From contig JAZJZX010000011.1 of NCBI GenBank assembly GCA_040389445.1, forward strand, positions 88,496 to 152,495: a DNA stretch of 64,000 bases, in the 5' to 3' direction. Under the pieces are notes generated by a model. That model searched no databases and was not told the origin of the DNA. It was given only the letters and a program-made list of their open reading frames with translations. The position numbers and the translations under genes are program-made. The stretch is from UBA5189 sp040389445. Lineage in GTDB: Bacteria > Chloroflexota > Limnocylindria > Limnocylindrales > CSP1-4. How positions within the stretch are numbered: the first letter of the stretch is position 1; each line of letters begins with the position of its first letter. Below are positions 15,767 through 23,373 of the stretch, in pieces.

Positions 15767-16924
15767 ATGGACCGGATCCTCGTCCTGGGCGGTGGCGTGG
15801 GAGGGACGCTGACCGCGAACCTCCTCGCTCGCAAGCTGAGGAAGCGCATCGACCGCGGCGACGTCGAAGTGACGGTCGTGGACGCGACCGGCGCGCATGT
15901 CTACCAGCCCGGCTTCATGTACATCGCCATGGGCGGTGAGCGAGCTGAGAAGCTCGAGAAGCGCGAACGTGCCCTCCTCGATCGCCGCGTCCGACTGGTG
16001 GTCGGCAGCGTCGAGCGGATCGACGAGTCGGCGAACGTCGTGCACATCGCCGACGGCGCGGCGCTGCCGTACGACCACCTGGTGATCGCCACCGGAGCGC
16101 GGATCCTGCCCGAGTCGATCGAGCACTTCGAGACAGAGGCGCACCATTTCTACACGGCTGACGCGGCCCTGAGGCTGCGCCGCGCGCTCGACGCGTTCAC
16201 CGGCGGCAAGATCGTCATCGGCATCGCGTCGATGCCGTACAAATGCCCGCCCGCACCCCTCGAAGTCGCGTTCCTCATCGAATCCGAGCTCCGCGAGCGG
16301 GGAATCCGCGACAAGGCCGAGATCCATTTTGCCTCGCCCATCGGCCGGGCATTCACGATCGAATCGGTATCCGAGATGGCAACCCCGATCCTCGAGCAGA
16401 AGGGGATCGAGCTGCACACCTTCTTCAACGTCGAGACGATCGATCCGGAGCGCAAGGTCGTCCAGAGCCTCGAAGGCGAAGCGCTCCCGTACGACCTGCT
16501 GGTCCTGGTGCCGCCCCACAAGGGGCAGCAGTTCCTCATGGACTCCGGCTTCGCGCCGGCCCCAGGCGGCTGGCTGCCCACCGACCGTTTCACGCTCCGG
16601 GTGGGGGGCCGGAAGAACGTCTTTGCGCTCGGGGACGCGACCGACCTGCCGCTCTCCAAGGCAGGGTCCACGGCGCATTTCGAAGCCCCCGTCGTCGTCG
16701 AGGCTATCGTTGCCGCGGTCGAAGGCAGGGTGCCCAATGGCAAGCACGCCATGTACGAGGGCAACGTCATGTGCTTCTTCGAGATCGGCGACGGCAAGGG
16801 CACCCTGCTCCAGTTCGACTACGACCATCCCCCCAGGCCCCCGAAGCCGAACGCCCTCTGGCACCTCGGGAAGATCGTCTTCAACAAGACGTACTTCCAC
16901 ACGGTGCCGAAGGGTCGCGTCTGA
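15767..16924 (+). CDS. Sulfide:quinone oxidoreductase-like FAD flavoprotein
   Basis: 385-aa two-dinucleotide-binding flavoprotein. VLGGGVGGTLTANLLARKL is the N-terminal FAD loop; YDHLVIATGARIL and KNVFALGDATDLPLSKAGST are family signatures. SMPYKCPPAPLEVAF places Cys160 at the position of the SQR catalytic Cys, and Cys336 (NVMCFFEIGDGKG) matches the second redox Cys. Such enzymes oxidise sulfide or move sulfane sulfur with electrons going to quinone. ATG 15767 chosen; GTG 15758 is in frame. Last gene of the TusA/DsrE cluster, consistent with a sulfur-oxidation or detoxification module. Confidence 0.82.
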   Translation: MDRILVLGGGVGGTLTANLLARKLRKRIDRGDVEVTVVDATGAHVYQPGFMYIAMGGERAEKLEKRERALLDRRVRLVVGSVERIDESANVVHIADGAALPYDHLVIATGARILPESIEHFETEAHHFYTADAALRLRRALDAFTGGKIVIGIASMPYKCPPAPLEVAFLIESELRERGIRDKAEIHFASPIGRAFTIESVSEMATPILEQKGIELHTFFNVETIDPERKVVQSLEGEALPYDLLVLVPPHKGQQFLMDSGFAPAPGGWLPTDRFTLRVGGRKNVFALGDATDLPLSKAGSTAHFEAPVVVEAIVAAVEGRVPNGKHAMYEGNVMCFFEIGDGKGTLLQFDYDHPPRPPKPNALWHLGKIVFNKTYFHTVPKGRV

Positions 16925-17092
16925 CCCGTCGCATCCCCTCGGGCCGGCGCGATCGTCACCCGGGAGCTGATGCGTCCGGCCACCCGGCCGACCACCTCGC
17001 CTCCGCCGCTTCCAACGCGGCCGCTGCGCCCCGGGTCCCTTCCCCCGGGGCGCGGCGCCAACGGTCTGGCCACCCGGCCGTTGCTGCGCCCG

Positions 17093-17231
17093 GCCACCCG
17101 GCGACCCTGATGCGTCTGACGAGGCATTCCGGCCGCCGATAGCCACCCGGCGACCCTGATGCGTCTGACGAGGCATTCCGGCCGCCGATAGCCACCCGGC
17201 GACCCTGATGCGTCTGACGAGGCATTCCGGC
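17093..17231 (+). repeat. 49-bp tandem array merging into dispersed element copy 3
   Basis: A unit beginning GCCACCCGGCGACCCTGATG recurs at 17093, 17142 and 17191; the third copy continues into the full element at 17209. Each unit therefore contains the first 24 bases of the dispersed element, suggesting its 5' end was amplified in tandem. Upstream bases 16925-17092 hold only shorter GGCCACCCGGCC variants; no gene seen. Confidence 0.78.
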
Positions 17232-17322
17232 CTCGAGCGCGCTTGCCCCGTATGCGAATCCGTCGCAAACGACTGCGTGACCAGCGTGGTCGCCCCAAGA
17301 ATGCGCTCCGAAACGACTCAAG
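17209..17322 (+). repeat. Dispersed 114-bp element, copy 3
   Basis: Nearly identical to copy 4 (a handful of changes) and also shares its left flank CCACCCGGCGAC and right flank GCATGTC. It ends with the invariant 20-nt segment. GTCG-CAAA-CGAC and GACC-AGCGT-GGTC hairpins are preserved. It lies 61 bp before the HTH gene at 17384. Confidence 0.78.
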
Positions 17323-17383
17323 GCATGTCGCCGCGAGAGCCGATGACCGTGAGATAAGGGTCGCAAGGCAACATCCCGATGCG

Positions 17384-18190
17384 ATGCCGGAACTGGATGT
17401 CCCAACCCGCCGCCTCCTGGACCAGATCGGCACGACCGTGCGAAGTGTGCGCATCGACCGGCGGTGGACTCAGCGTCGGCTGTCGCGGGCAAGCGGTTGT
17501 CACCAGTCGGTCATCGCGCGAATCGAGCGTGGAGCCATGCCCGACTTGTCACTCCGAACAGCGGGCCGCGTCCTTCGCGCGCTCGGCGTGGAGCCCGAGC
17601 TGCGTTTGGTCGCGCCCCGGGTCGAGGAGTCGCCGGTCCGGGATCAGGCACATGCCCGTTGCGTCGCGACCGTCGCGCGCCGTCTTGCGCGGGCCGGTTA
17701 TCTCGTCGCGGTCGAGGTCGAGGTCGGTGCCGGCCGATGGCGCGGTTTCATCGATATTCTGGCCTTCCACCCGGTTCAGCGCCTCTTGCTCGTTTGCGAA
17801 GTGAAGACCGAGCTTCGCGAGATCGGTGCTGTGGACCGGCAACTGAGCAGCTACATCGACGCGTCATGGGCGGCCGCTGCAGCGTTGGATTGGCGGCCTC
17901 GTTGGGCAACGGGCGTCCTGTTGTTGCTGGCAACTTCGGAAACAGAGCGCCGTCTTGAGGAGCATCGGGCGTATCTTGAGCGCGCCTTTCCGCTCCGGGC
18001 CAGAACCCTCGCTGATCTCATTCTCGGCGAGGTCATGACGATTCCCGCGCGAGGAGCTCGTGGCCTCGCGCTGATCGATCCGGCGAGCCGGCGCCGAGCC
18101 TGGCTGTTCCCAGCCGCCGTCGATGGCCGTCGGACCCCGGCCCCGTACCCGGACCGACGTGCATTTCTCGGGGGTCAGCGGCGCCGCTGA
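17384..18190 (+). CDS. XRE-type HTH protein with PD-(D/E)XK-like nuclease-fold domain
   Basis: 268 aa. The N-terminal HTH (about 6-65: VRIDRRWTQRRLSRASGCHQ, VIARIERG) is an XRE/Cro fold. A second domain (about 85-200) has GRWRGFIDILAFHP followed by LLLVCEVKTELREIGAVDRQ, the D...ExK pattern of restriction-endonuclease-like folds. Function unknown: could be a regulator with a degenerate nuclease domain, or a defence or toxin-related protein. The ATG at 17384 starts the conserved part; the frame is open back into the repeat, which I regard as chance. No partner gene; surrounded by repeats. Confidence 0.7.
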   Translation: MPELDVPTRRLLDQIGTTVRSVRIDRRWTQRRLSRASGCHQSVIARIERGAMPDLSLRTAGRVLRALGVEPELRLVAPRVEESPVRDQAHARCVATVARRLARAGYLVAVEVEVGAGRWRGFIDILAFHPVQRLLLVCEVKTELREIGAVDRQLSSYIDASWAAAAALDWRPRWATGVLLLLATSETERRLEEHRAYLERAFPLRARTLADLILGEVMTIPARGARGLALIDPASRRRAWLFPAAVDGRRTPAPYPDRRAFLGGQRRR

Positions 18191-18399
18191 GCCACCCGGC
18201 GACGGTCCGGCCACCCGACGACGCTGAGCCACCCGGCAACGCTGAGCCACCCGGCGACGGTCCGGCCACCCGGCGACGCTGAGCCACCCGGCGACGGTCC
18301 GGCCACCCGGCCGCTAGAGCCGACGGTCCGGCCACCCGGCCACCCGGCCGCAGCTAGCCACCCGGCGACGCTGATGCGTCTGCCACCCGGCGACGCTGA
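18191..18399. repeat. Degenerate GC-rich array of GCCACCCGGCGAC-type units
   Basis: About a dozen imperfect 15-17 bp units (GCCACCCGGCGACG, spacers CTGA or GTCCG) fill the interval from the HTH gene stop to element copy 4. No gene or RNA recognised. The same core precedes element copies 3 and 4. Confidence 0.65.
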
Positions 18400-18513
18400 T
18401 GCGTCTGACGAGGCATTCCGGCCTCGAGCGTGCTTGCCCCGTATGCGAATCCGTCGAAAACGCCTGCGTGACCAGCGTGGTCGCCCCAAGAATGCGCTCC
18501 GAAACGACTCAAG
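18400..18513 (+). repeat. Dispersed 114-bp element, copy 4
   Basis: Same orientation as the other copies, near-identical to copy 3. It lies 216 bp upstream of the aminotransferase at 18730 and is preceded by a short partial copy (about 18361-18382). Confidence 0.78.
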
Positions 18514-18575
18514 GCATGTCATGTCGCAGCGAGCGCCGACGGTCCGGTCACCCGGGGACGTGCCGCCGCAGCCGC

Positions 18576-18680
18576 CGCAGCGAGCCCGACGGACCACAGC
18601 CGCAGCGAGCCCGACGGACCACAGCCGAAGCGAGCCCGACGGACCACAGCCGAAGCGAGCCCGACGGACCACAGTCGAAG
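18576..18680. repeat. 25-bp tandem array, about 4 copies
   Basis: Unit CGCAGCGAGCCCGACGGACC plus ACAGC recurs at 25-bp spacing (cores at 18581, 18606, 18631, 18656). 25 is not divisible by three and no frame is maintained, so it is not coding. It sits between element copy 4 and the promoter of the next gene. Confidence 0.75.
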
Positions 18681-18717
18681 CGACCCGCCGGACGACGGGC
18701 GCAGCGGCCCCGCGGCC

Positions 18718-18723
18718 TACAAT
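18718..18723 (+). promoter_or_regulatory. Leaderless -10 box TACAAT
   Basis: TACAAT ends 6 nt before the ATG at 18730, so transcription should begin at or next to the start codon. No consensus -35 is visible. Confidence 0.6.
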
Positions 18724-18729
18724 CGACGG

Positions 18730-20112
18730 ATGACCACGAACGAGAGCGTTCAGGCCGGCCCGGCGATGACGGGCCGCGTGTTCCGGCGCTCAACCGATCC
18801 GTCGCCGCGCGTCGCGGTGCGCGCCGAGAAGAGCACGATCTGGGACGCCGACGGCAAGGCCTACCTGGACGCCGCGGGAGGAGCGATCGTGGTCAACGTG
18901 GGTCACGGCCGGCAGTCCATCGCGGACGCCATGGCGGAACAGGCCGGCCGGCTGAGCTATGCCCACGGGAGCGCCTTCACGACGGAATCCACCGAGGCCT
19001 ACGCCGCGGCCGTGGGGCCGCACCTGCCTGTGGACGACCCGCGCCTCTATCCGGTGAGTGGCGGATCCGAGGCCATCGAGACGGCGCTCAAGCTGGCTCG
19101 CGCGTACCACCTCGCCCGCGGGGAGAAGGAGCGCTGGATCGTGTTCGCGCGCTGGTCCAGCTATCACGGCAACACGTTGGGTGCCCTCGATCTGTCCGGG
19201 CGGAAATCGCTCCGACGGCCTTACGAGGGCTGGCTCGGGCGGTTCCGGCACGTCTCGGCAGCGTATCCATATCGGGCGGGGCTGCCCGGATCGAACGCGC
19301 TCGGGGACGCCGAGGAACTGGCGGACGAACTCGAGCGCGCCATCGTCGCGGCCGGTCCCGGGACCGTGGCCGCGTTCGTCGCGGAGCCGATCGTCGGCGC
19401 CACCCTTGCCGCCGCGGTCCCGCCCGAGGGCTACTGGCAAGCGATTGTCGAGGTGTGCCGGCGCCACGGGGTGCTCGTGATCGCCGACGAGGTCATGACC
19501 GGGTTCGGACGGACCGGGCGCTGGTTCGGGGTGGACCATTGGGGCATTCGCCCGGACATTCTTGCCGCGGCGAAAGGAGCGACGTCCGGCTACTGGCCGT
19601 TCGGATTTGCCGCGACGCGCGGGGAGATCCACGACACGATCATGGCTGCGGGCGGATTCACCCACGGGTTCACGTATTCCCACCACGTGGTCGGCGCAGC
19701 GGTCGCCAGCGAGGTCCTTCGGATCATCGAAGCCGAGGCGCTCGTTGCGGCGAGCGCAACGAAGGGTGAGCGCCTCCGACAGCTGCTCACGGATCGTCTG
19801 GGCGACCATCCGAACCTGGGTGAAATCCGTGGCCGAGGCCTGATGGTCGGCGTGGAGATCGTCGCCGACCGGGAATCGAAGGCGCCGTTCCCGCGGGGGG
19901 CGAAGGTCACCGAACAGGTCGTCCGCGGCGCGCGCGTGAAGGGTGTCCTCGTGTATGCCGGAACGGGCCTGGCCGATGGCACGGACGGCGATTCGATCCT
20001 GCTCGGGCCTCCGCTCATCGTCACCGACGAGGAACTCGTCAGGATTGCCGATGGTGTCGCGGAAGCCGTGGACGCTGGAACTGCCGTCGCGGCGGTGGCG
20101 CCATCGGGTTAG
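18730..20112 (+). CDS. Class III PLP-dependent aminotransferase
   Basis: 460 aa fold-type I omega-aminotransferase family member. YPVSGGSEAIETALKLAR, WSSYHGNTLGALDLSG, ADEVMTGFGRTGRWFGVDHW and AAAKGATSGYWPFG (PLP Lys about 282) are the family landmarks. It would transfer an omega-amino group from a diamine, beta-alanine-like compound or amino acid to a keto acid; the exact substrate cannot be told. Its start is fixed by a leaderless promoter 6 nt upstream. Stands alone between repeat arrays. Confidence 0.85.
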   Translation: MTTNESVQAGPAMTGRVFRRSTDPSPRVAVRAEKSTIWDADGKAYLDAAGGAIVVNVGHGRQSIADAMAEQAGRLSYAHGSAFTTESTEAYAAAVGPHLPVDDPRLYPVSGGSEAIETALKLARAYHLARGEKERWIVFARWSSYHGNTLGALDLSGRKSLRRPYEGWLGRFRHVSAAYPYRAGLPGSNALGDAEELADELERAIVAAGPGTVAAFVAEPIVGATLAAAVPPEGYWQAIVEVCRRHGVLVIADEVMTGFGRTGRWFGVDHWGIRPDILAAAKGATSGYWPFGFAATRGEIHDTIMAAGGFTHGFTYSHHVVGAAVASEVLRIIEAEALVAASATKGERLRQLLTDRLGDHPNLGEIRGRGLMVGVEIVADRESKAPFPRGAKVTEQVVRGARVKGVLVYAGTGLADGTDGDSILLGPPLIVTDEELVRIADGVAEAVDAGTAVAAVAPSG

Positions 20113-20273
20113 CCGCGTCGCGGCGGCGGCGGCCATGTTCGCGCGGTGGCCGCGCTCCAGCGACCGCCTGGCGGCCGCGCTCAAGCGACGCTCCGGCTCC
20201 GGCGACGCTCCGGCTCCGGCCGCGCTCCGGCCGCGCTCCAGCGACACCCTGGCGGCCTGGCGACGGCCGGGTT
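20113..20273. repeat. Degenerate GC-rich repeats downstream of aminotransferase
   Basis: Short imperfect units such as CGCGCTCCAGCGAC and TCCGGCGACGCTCCGG fill the space between two convergent genes. No terminator hairpin with T-tract is visible. Confidence 0.5.
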
Positions 20274-20816
20274 CTAGCGGCGCCCGCGAAACAGCAGGAT
20301 CACCCCGAAGGTCACGAGCAGCGCCGGTACGACGAGGCTGGAGACCTCGGGAACGGCAATCTCGGATGATGCGAGGAGCACGAGGCCGGCGCCGACGATC
20401 GCCTGCCAGCCCCAGCCGCCGTTGCGCGTGGCTCGCACCAGGGCGATGAAGAGGAGCGCAACCCCGAAGAAGAGCGTGCCCCAGCCTGCTCCCAGCGCCA
20501 ACCCCAGGCCTCGGAGCGTGCCCGGTACGGCCGCGGCCGTCAGGAATGCGCCGAGATACAGGGCCACGGTCCCGCGTCGGAGCGCCCAGACCAGCAGGAA
20601 GGCAAGGCCGGCAGCGAGGACCGAGGTGTTTCCGAGGTTCTGATACTCGGGAAGCACGTTCTGCACGATCAGCAGGGCGCCGAAAACCACCAGGAACACA
20701 CCGATCCACGGCAGGCCCGGTCGGCGCGTATCGTCCGGGCCCCACTGCCAGCCGTAGGCGTGGACGGCCGGCCCGCTGATCGGCGTCGAAGGTCCGCGCT
20801 CCTCGTCCATCGTCAT
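20274..20816 (-). CDS. Small multi-spanning membrane protein, unknown function
   Basis: 180 aa with about six hydrophobic segments after a 30-residue polar N-terminus (WIGVFLVVFGALLIVQNVLP opens the first; the last is SLVVPALLVTFGVILLFRGR). It resembles LiaF/DUF5668-like membrane proteins in layout but I cannot name it. I start at ATG 20816, preceded by CGGGAGGGCAGGGATC; frames further upstream overlap the exporter gene. It lies 25 bp downstream of the MMPL exporter on the same strand, so it is likely in the same TetR-regulated transcript. Confidence 0.72.
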   Translation of the reverse strand: MTMDEERGPSTPISGPAVHAYGWQWGPDDTRRPGLPWIGVFLVVFGALLIVQNVLPEYQNLGNTSVLAAGLAFLLVWALRRGTVALYLGAFLTAAAVPGTLRGLGLALGAGWGTLFFGVALLFIALVRATRNGGWGWQAIVGAGLVLLASSEIAVPEVSSLVVPALLVTFGVILLFRGRR

Positions 20817-20841
20817 GATCCCTGCCCTCCCGAGGTTCCCA

Positions 20842-23202
20842 TCAGGCGATGCCGGGCGCGGCCTCCACGTCCGTGCCGTCCGCGGCCTCCACGTCCGTGC
20901 CGTCCGCGGCATCCTCGACGTGGCTGAAGCCGAGTCGATCCGCCAGTCGTCCGAGGATACCGGGCGCCCACCAGTTCCACTCGCCGAGGAGGCGCATGGT
21001 CGCCGGCACCAGAAGGACGCGGACGATGGTCGCATCGACGAAGACGGCGATGGCCATCCCGACGCCGATGCTCTTGATCGTGACGACGTCGGCGAGCGCG
21101 AACGACGAGAACACCACGACCATGATCATTGCAGCGCCGGTGATCACGCCCGCGGTCTTCGCCAGGCCCTCGGCCACGGCGGCCGTGTTGTCCCCGGTTC
21201 GCCGGTACGACTCCTGGATGCGCGACAGGAGCAGTACCTCGTAGTCCATCGACAGGCCGATCAGGACCGCGAACATGATGATCGGGTTGCCCGCGATGGT
21301 GTAGCCGATGGGATTGAAGTTCAGGAACTCATGAAGGTTGCCCTCCTGGAAGATCCAGACCAGGGCGCCGAAGCTGGCCGACAGCGACAGGAGGGTCATC
21401 ACGACGGCCTTGAGCGGGATCGCCAGGGAGCCGAACAGCAGGAACAGGATGATCGCCGACGCCAGGAGGGTCGTGCCGACGGCCCAGGGCATGCGGGAGT
21501 TCTGGCTGATGAGGAAGTCCTCGGAGATGGCCGCCACGCCGCCGACTTCGATCTTCGCGATGCCCTCGCCGCCATCCACGCCGCGAACCCGCGGGATGAC
21601 GGCAGTCCCGGCCGGGATCGCCGGCTCGAGCGGGCTGATCGCGTCGAGGCGGATCACGCCGTCGCGGATGTAGGCGGCACGGAGCGCCGTGAGGGCCGCG
21701 TCGAGTTGCGGGGGAAGCGACCCGGCCGGGGCGGTATACAGTTGCGCTACCTGGCCGGCAGGCAGGACCGCTCCGGTCGACGGGTCTGTCAGCGAGAACG
21801 GGCCCTCGACCCGGTCGACGCCTTCAAGAGCGGCGATCCTGGCGGAATAGTCCATGACCGCCTGGACCGAGGCCTCGTCGGTCGCGGCGCCGCGCGTGTC
21901 GAGGAGGATCGTGATCGGCGAGGTTTCGCCCGGACGGAAGTCGGTCATCAGCGAGACCCACGCATCCCGGCTGGGGAGCCCGGCCGGGAAGATGCTCGCG
22001 TCCGGCACGCCCTGCTGGAGGCGGAAGAATGGGGAACCGGCGATGAACAGCACGGCCAGGACCGGCGCGAGAACCGCGATCGGACGGCGCATGACCGCGT
22101 GGGCGACCCGTTCCCAGCGCGAATCGCGCGCCGGGGCATCGGCGCGTCCGCCGACCCCGAACCGTCGCAGGAGGCCACCCACCGACAGCGCGTTGACGCG
22201 CGGACCGAGGACGCCGAGCAGCGCCGGCAGGAAGGTCATGGAGAAGACGACCGAGCTCAGGACGACGATGGCGCCCCCGACCCCGATCGAACTCAGGGCG
22301 CTCGCCTGGAACCACAGGAGCCCGGACAGTCCGATGGCCACGGCGATGCCGGAGAAGACGACCGCCTTGCCGGCGGTGCCCACCGCAATCGTGACGGCCC
22401 GTTCCACCGACCGGCCCTTCGCGAGCTCCTCACGGAATCGACTGGTGATGAAGAGCGAATAGTCGATCGCGAGGGCCAGGCCGAGCATCGTCGCGATGTT
22501 CAGGACGTAGATGCTCATCTCCGTCTGGCGGGCAAGGATGTTGATGATGGCCAGTGAGGTCGGGATCGCCAGCCCGGCGACGACCAGGGGCATCCCGGCG
22601 GCCACGATCGAGGCGAAGACGAGGATCAGGACCAGCGCCGCGATCGGCAGGGACACCGTTTCGGCGCGGACGAGGTCCTTCTCCGAGAGCGCCGCCGAGT
22701 CCTTCTGGATCGGACCGAAGCCCGTCAGGCTCACGGAGTAGCCGGCCGGCGGCGCGAGCAGCGCCTCGATCGAACCGACTGCCTCGACCGATTTGTCGTC
22801 GGTCATGTTGAGCCCGATGACCACGTACGCGGACTGGCCGTCGATGCTGACGAACCGATCATCATGAGTCTGGGCGTAACCCGTTATGCCGCTGATCCGG
22901 TCGTCGCCCTCGAGGTCGGCGAGGGTGGTGGCAATTGCCGCCTGGAAGTCGGCCCCGCGGGCGTCGGCGCCGGCAGCGTCGGCCCGGAAGAGGGCGAGGT
23001 AGGCGCTCTGGCCTCCGCCGAAGTCCGACTGCAGGCGCTGCGAGACCCGCGCCGATTCCGAGTTCCTGTCCAGCCAGCCGCCCGACGACAGCTGCGCCGA
23101 CGTGCCCGCGGCGAGCGGCGTCGCCGCGGCAGCGATGACGATCATCACGAGGAGGACGAACCGGCGCCGTCGGTAGACGAACGCACCCCAGCGGCTGAAC
23201 AT
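20842..23202 (-). CDS. MMPL/RND-family membrane exporter
   Basis: 786 aa, twelve predicted transmembrane helices in two six-helix halves, each with a large extracytoplasmic loop after the first helix. MIVIAAAATPLAAGTSAQLS, LGLALAIDYSLFITSRFREE and LIGLSMDYEVLLLSRIQESY (the GxxxDY motifs of the proton relay) are MMPL hallmarks. Members export lipids, siderophores or antimicrobials. ATG 23202 is supported by AGAAGGGATCCTG upstream. The C-terminus carries a perfect 24-bp duplication (AADGTDVE repeated). A divergent TetR and operator control its promoter. Confidence 0.88.
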   Translation of the reverse strand: MFSRWGAFVYRRRRFVLLVMIVIAAAATPLAAGTSAQLSSGGWLDRNSESARVSQRLQSDFGGGQSAYLALFRADAAGADARGADFQAAIATTLADLEGDDRISGITGYAQTHDDRFVSIDGQSAYVVIGLNMTDDKSVEAVGSIEALLAPPAGYSVSLTGFGPIQKDSAALSEKDLVRAETVSLPIAALVLILVFASIVAAGMPLVVAGLAIPTSLAIINILARQTEMSIYVLNIATMLGLALAIDYSLFITSRFREELAKGRSVERAVTIAVGTAGKAVVFSGIAVAIGLSGLLWFQASALSSIGVGGAIVVLSSVVFSMTFLPALLGVLGPRVNALSVGGLLRRFGVGGRADAPARDSRWERVAHAVMRRPIAVLAPVLAVLFIAGSPFFRLQQGVPDASIFPAGLPSRDAWVSLMTDFRPGETSPITILLDTRGAATDEASVQAVMDYSARIAALEGVDRVEGPFSLTDPSTGAVLPAGQVAQLYTAPAGSLPPQLDAALTALRAAYIRDGVIRLDAISPLEPAIPAGTAVIPRVRGVDGGEGIAKIEVGGVAAISEDFLISQNSRMPWAVGTTLLASAIILFLLFGSLAIPLKAVVMTLLSLSASFGALVWIFQEGNLHEFLNFNPIGYTIAGNPIIMFAVLIGLSMDYEVLLLSRIQESYRRTGDNTAAVAEGLAKTAGVITGAAMIMVVVFSSFALADVVTIKSIGVGMAIAVFVDATIVRVLLVPATMRLLGEWNWWAPGILGRLADRLGFSHVEDAADGTDVEAADGTDVEAAPGIA

Positions 23203-23266
23203 CAGGATCCCTTCTGGTGGCATGGGACGGCGCCCGCGGGCACCGGTTGACGCGATTTGACGACCC

Positions 23267-23290
23267 GAACATTAGAGAATGTTCATTCTC
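23267..23290. promoter_or_regulatory. TetR operator: two overlapping inverted repeats
   Basis: GAACATT-AGAG-AATGTTC (23267-23284) and GAGAAT-GTTC-ATTCTC (23275-23290) overlap by ten bases. They lie between divergent exporter and TetR genes and inside the exporter promoter, so bound repressor would block RNA polymerase. Confidence 0.7.
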
Positions 23291-23298
23291 CTTGTCAA
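23269..23298 (-). promoter_or_regulatory. Promoter of the MMPL exporter operon
   Basis: On the minus strand, TTGACA (23298-23293), an 18-nt spacer, and TAATGT (23274-23269). The spacer and -10 coincide with the dyads assigned to the TetR operator. Confidence 0.6.
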
Positions 23299-23373
23299 GC
23301 CATCAGACTTGCGCGGCTGTGCACGGCGGCACTACGATGGAGAAGCAATGTTCGCCTTTGATCGACGACGACC

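Noticed and set aside
17209..17322. Dispersed element as a small conserved protein gene (…MRSETTQ)
   Set aside because: Copies differ mainly at first and second codon positions, copy 1 has a frameshift, and no RBS or consistent stop is present; better explained as non-coding.
18191..18399. Possible integrative element attachment site in the GC-rich array
   Set aside because: No integrase, tRNA or matching direct repeat pair bounding a segment was seen.
20816..21035. N-terminal extension of the small membrane protein at 20274
   Set aside because: It overlaps the MMPL C-terminus and is Arg/Thr noise; a strong RBS precedes ATG 20816.
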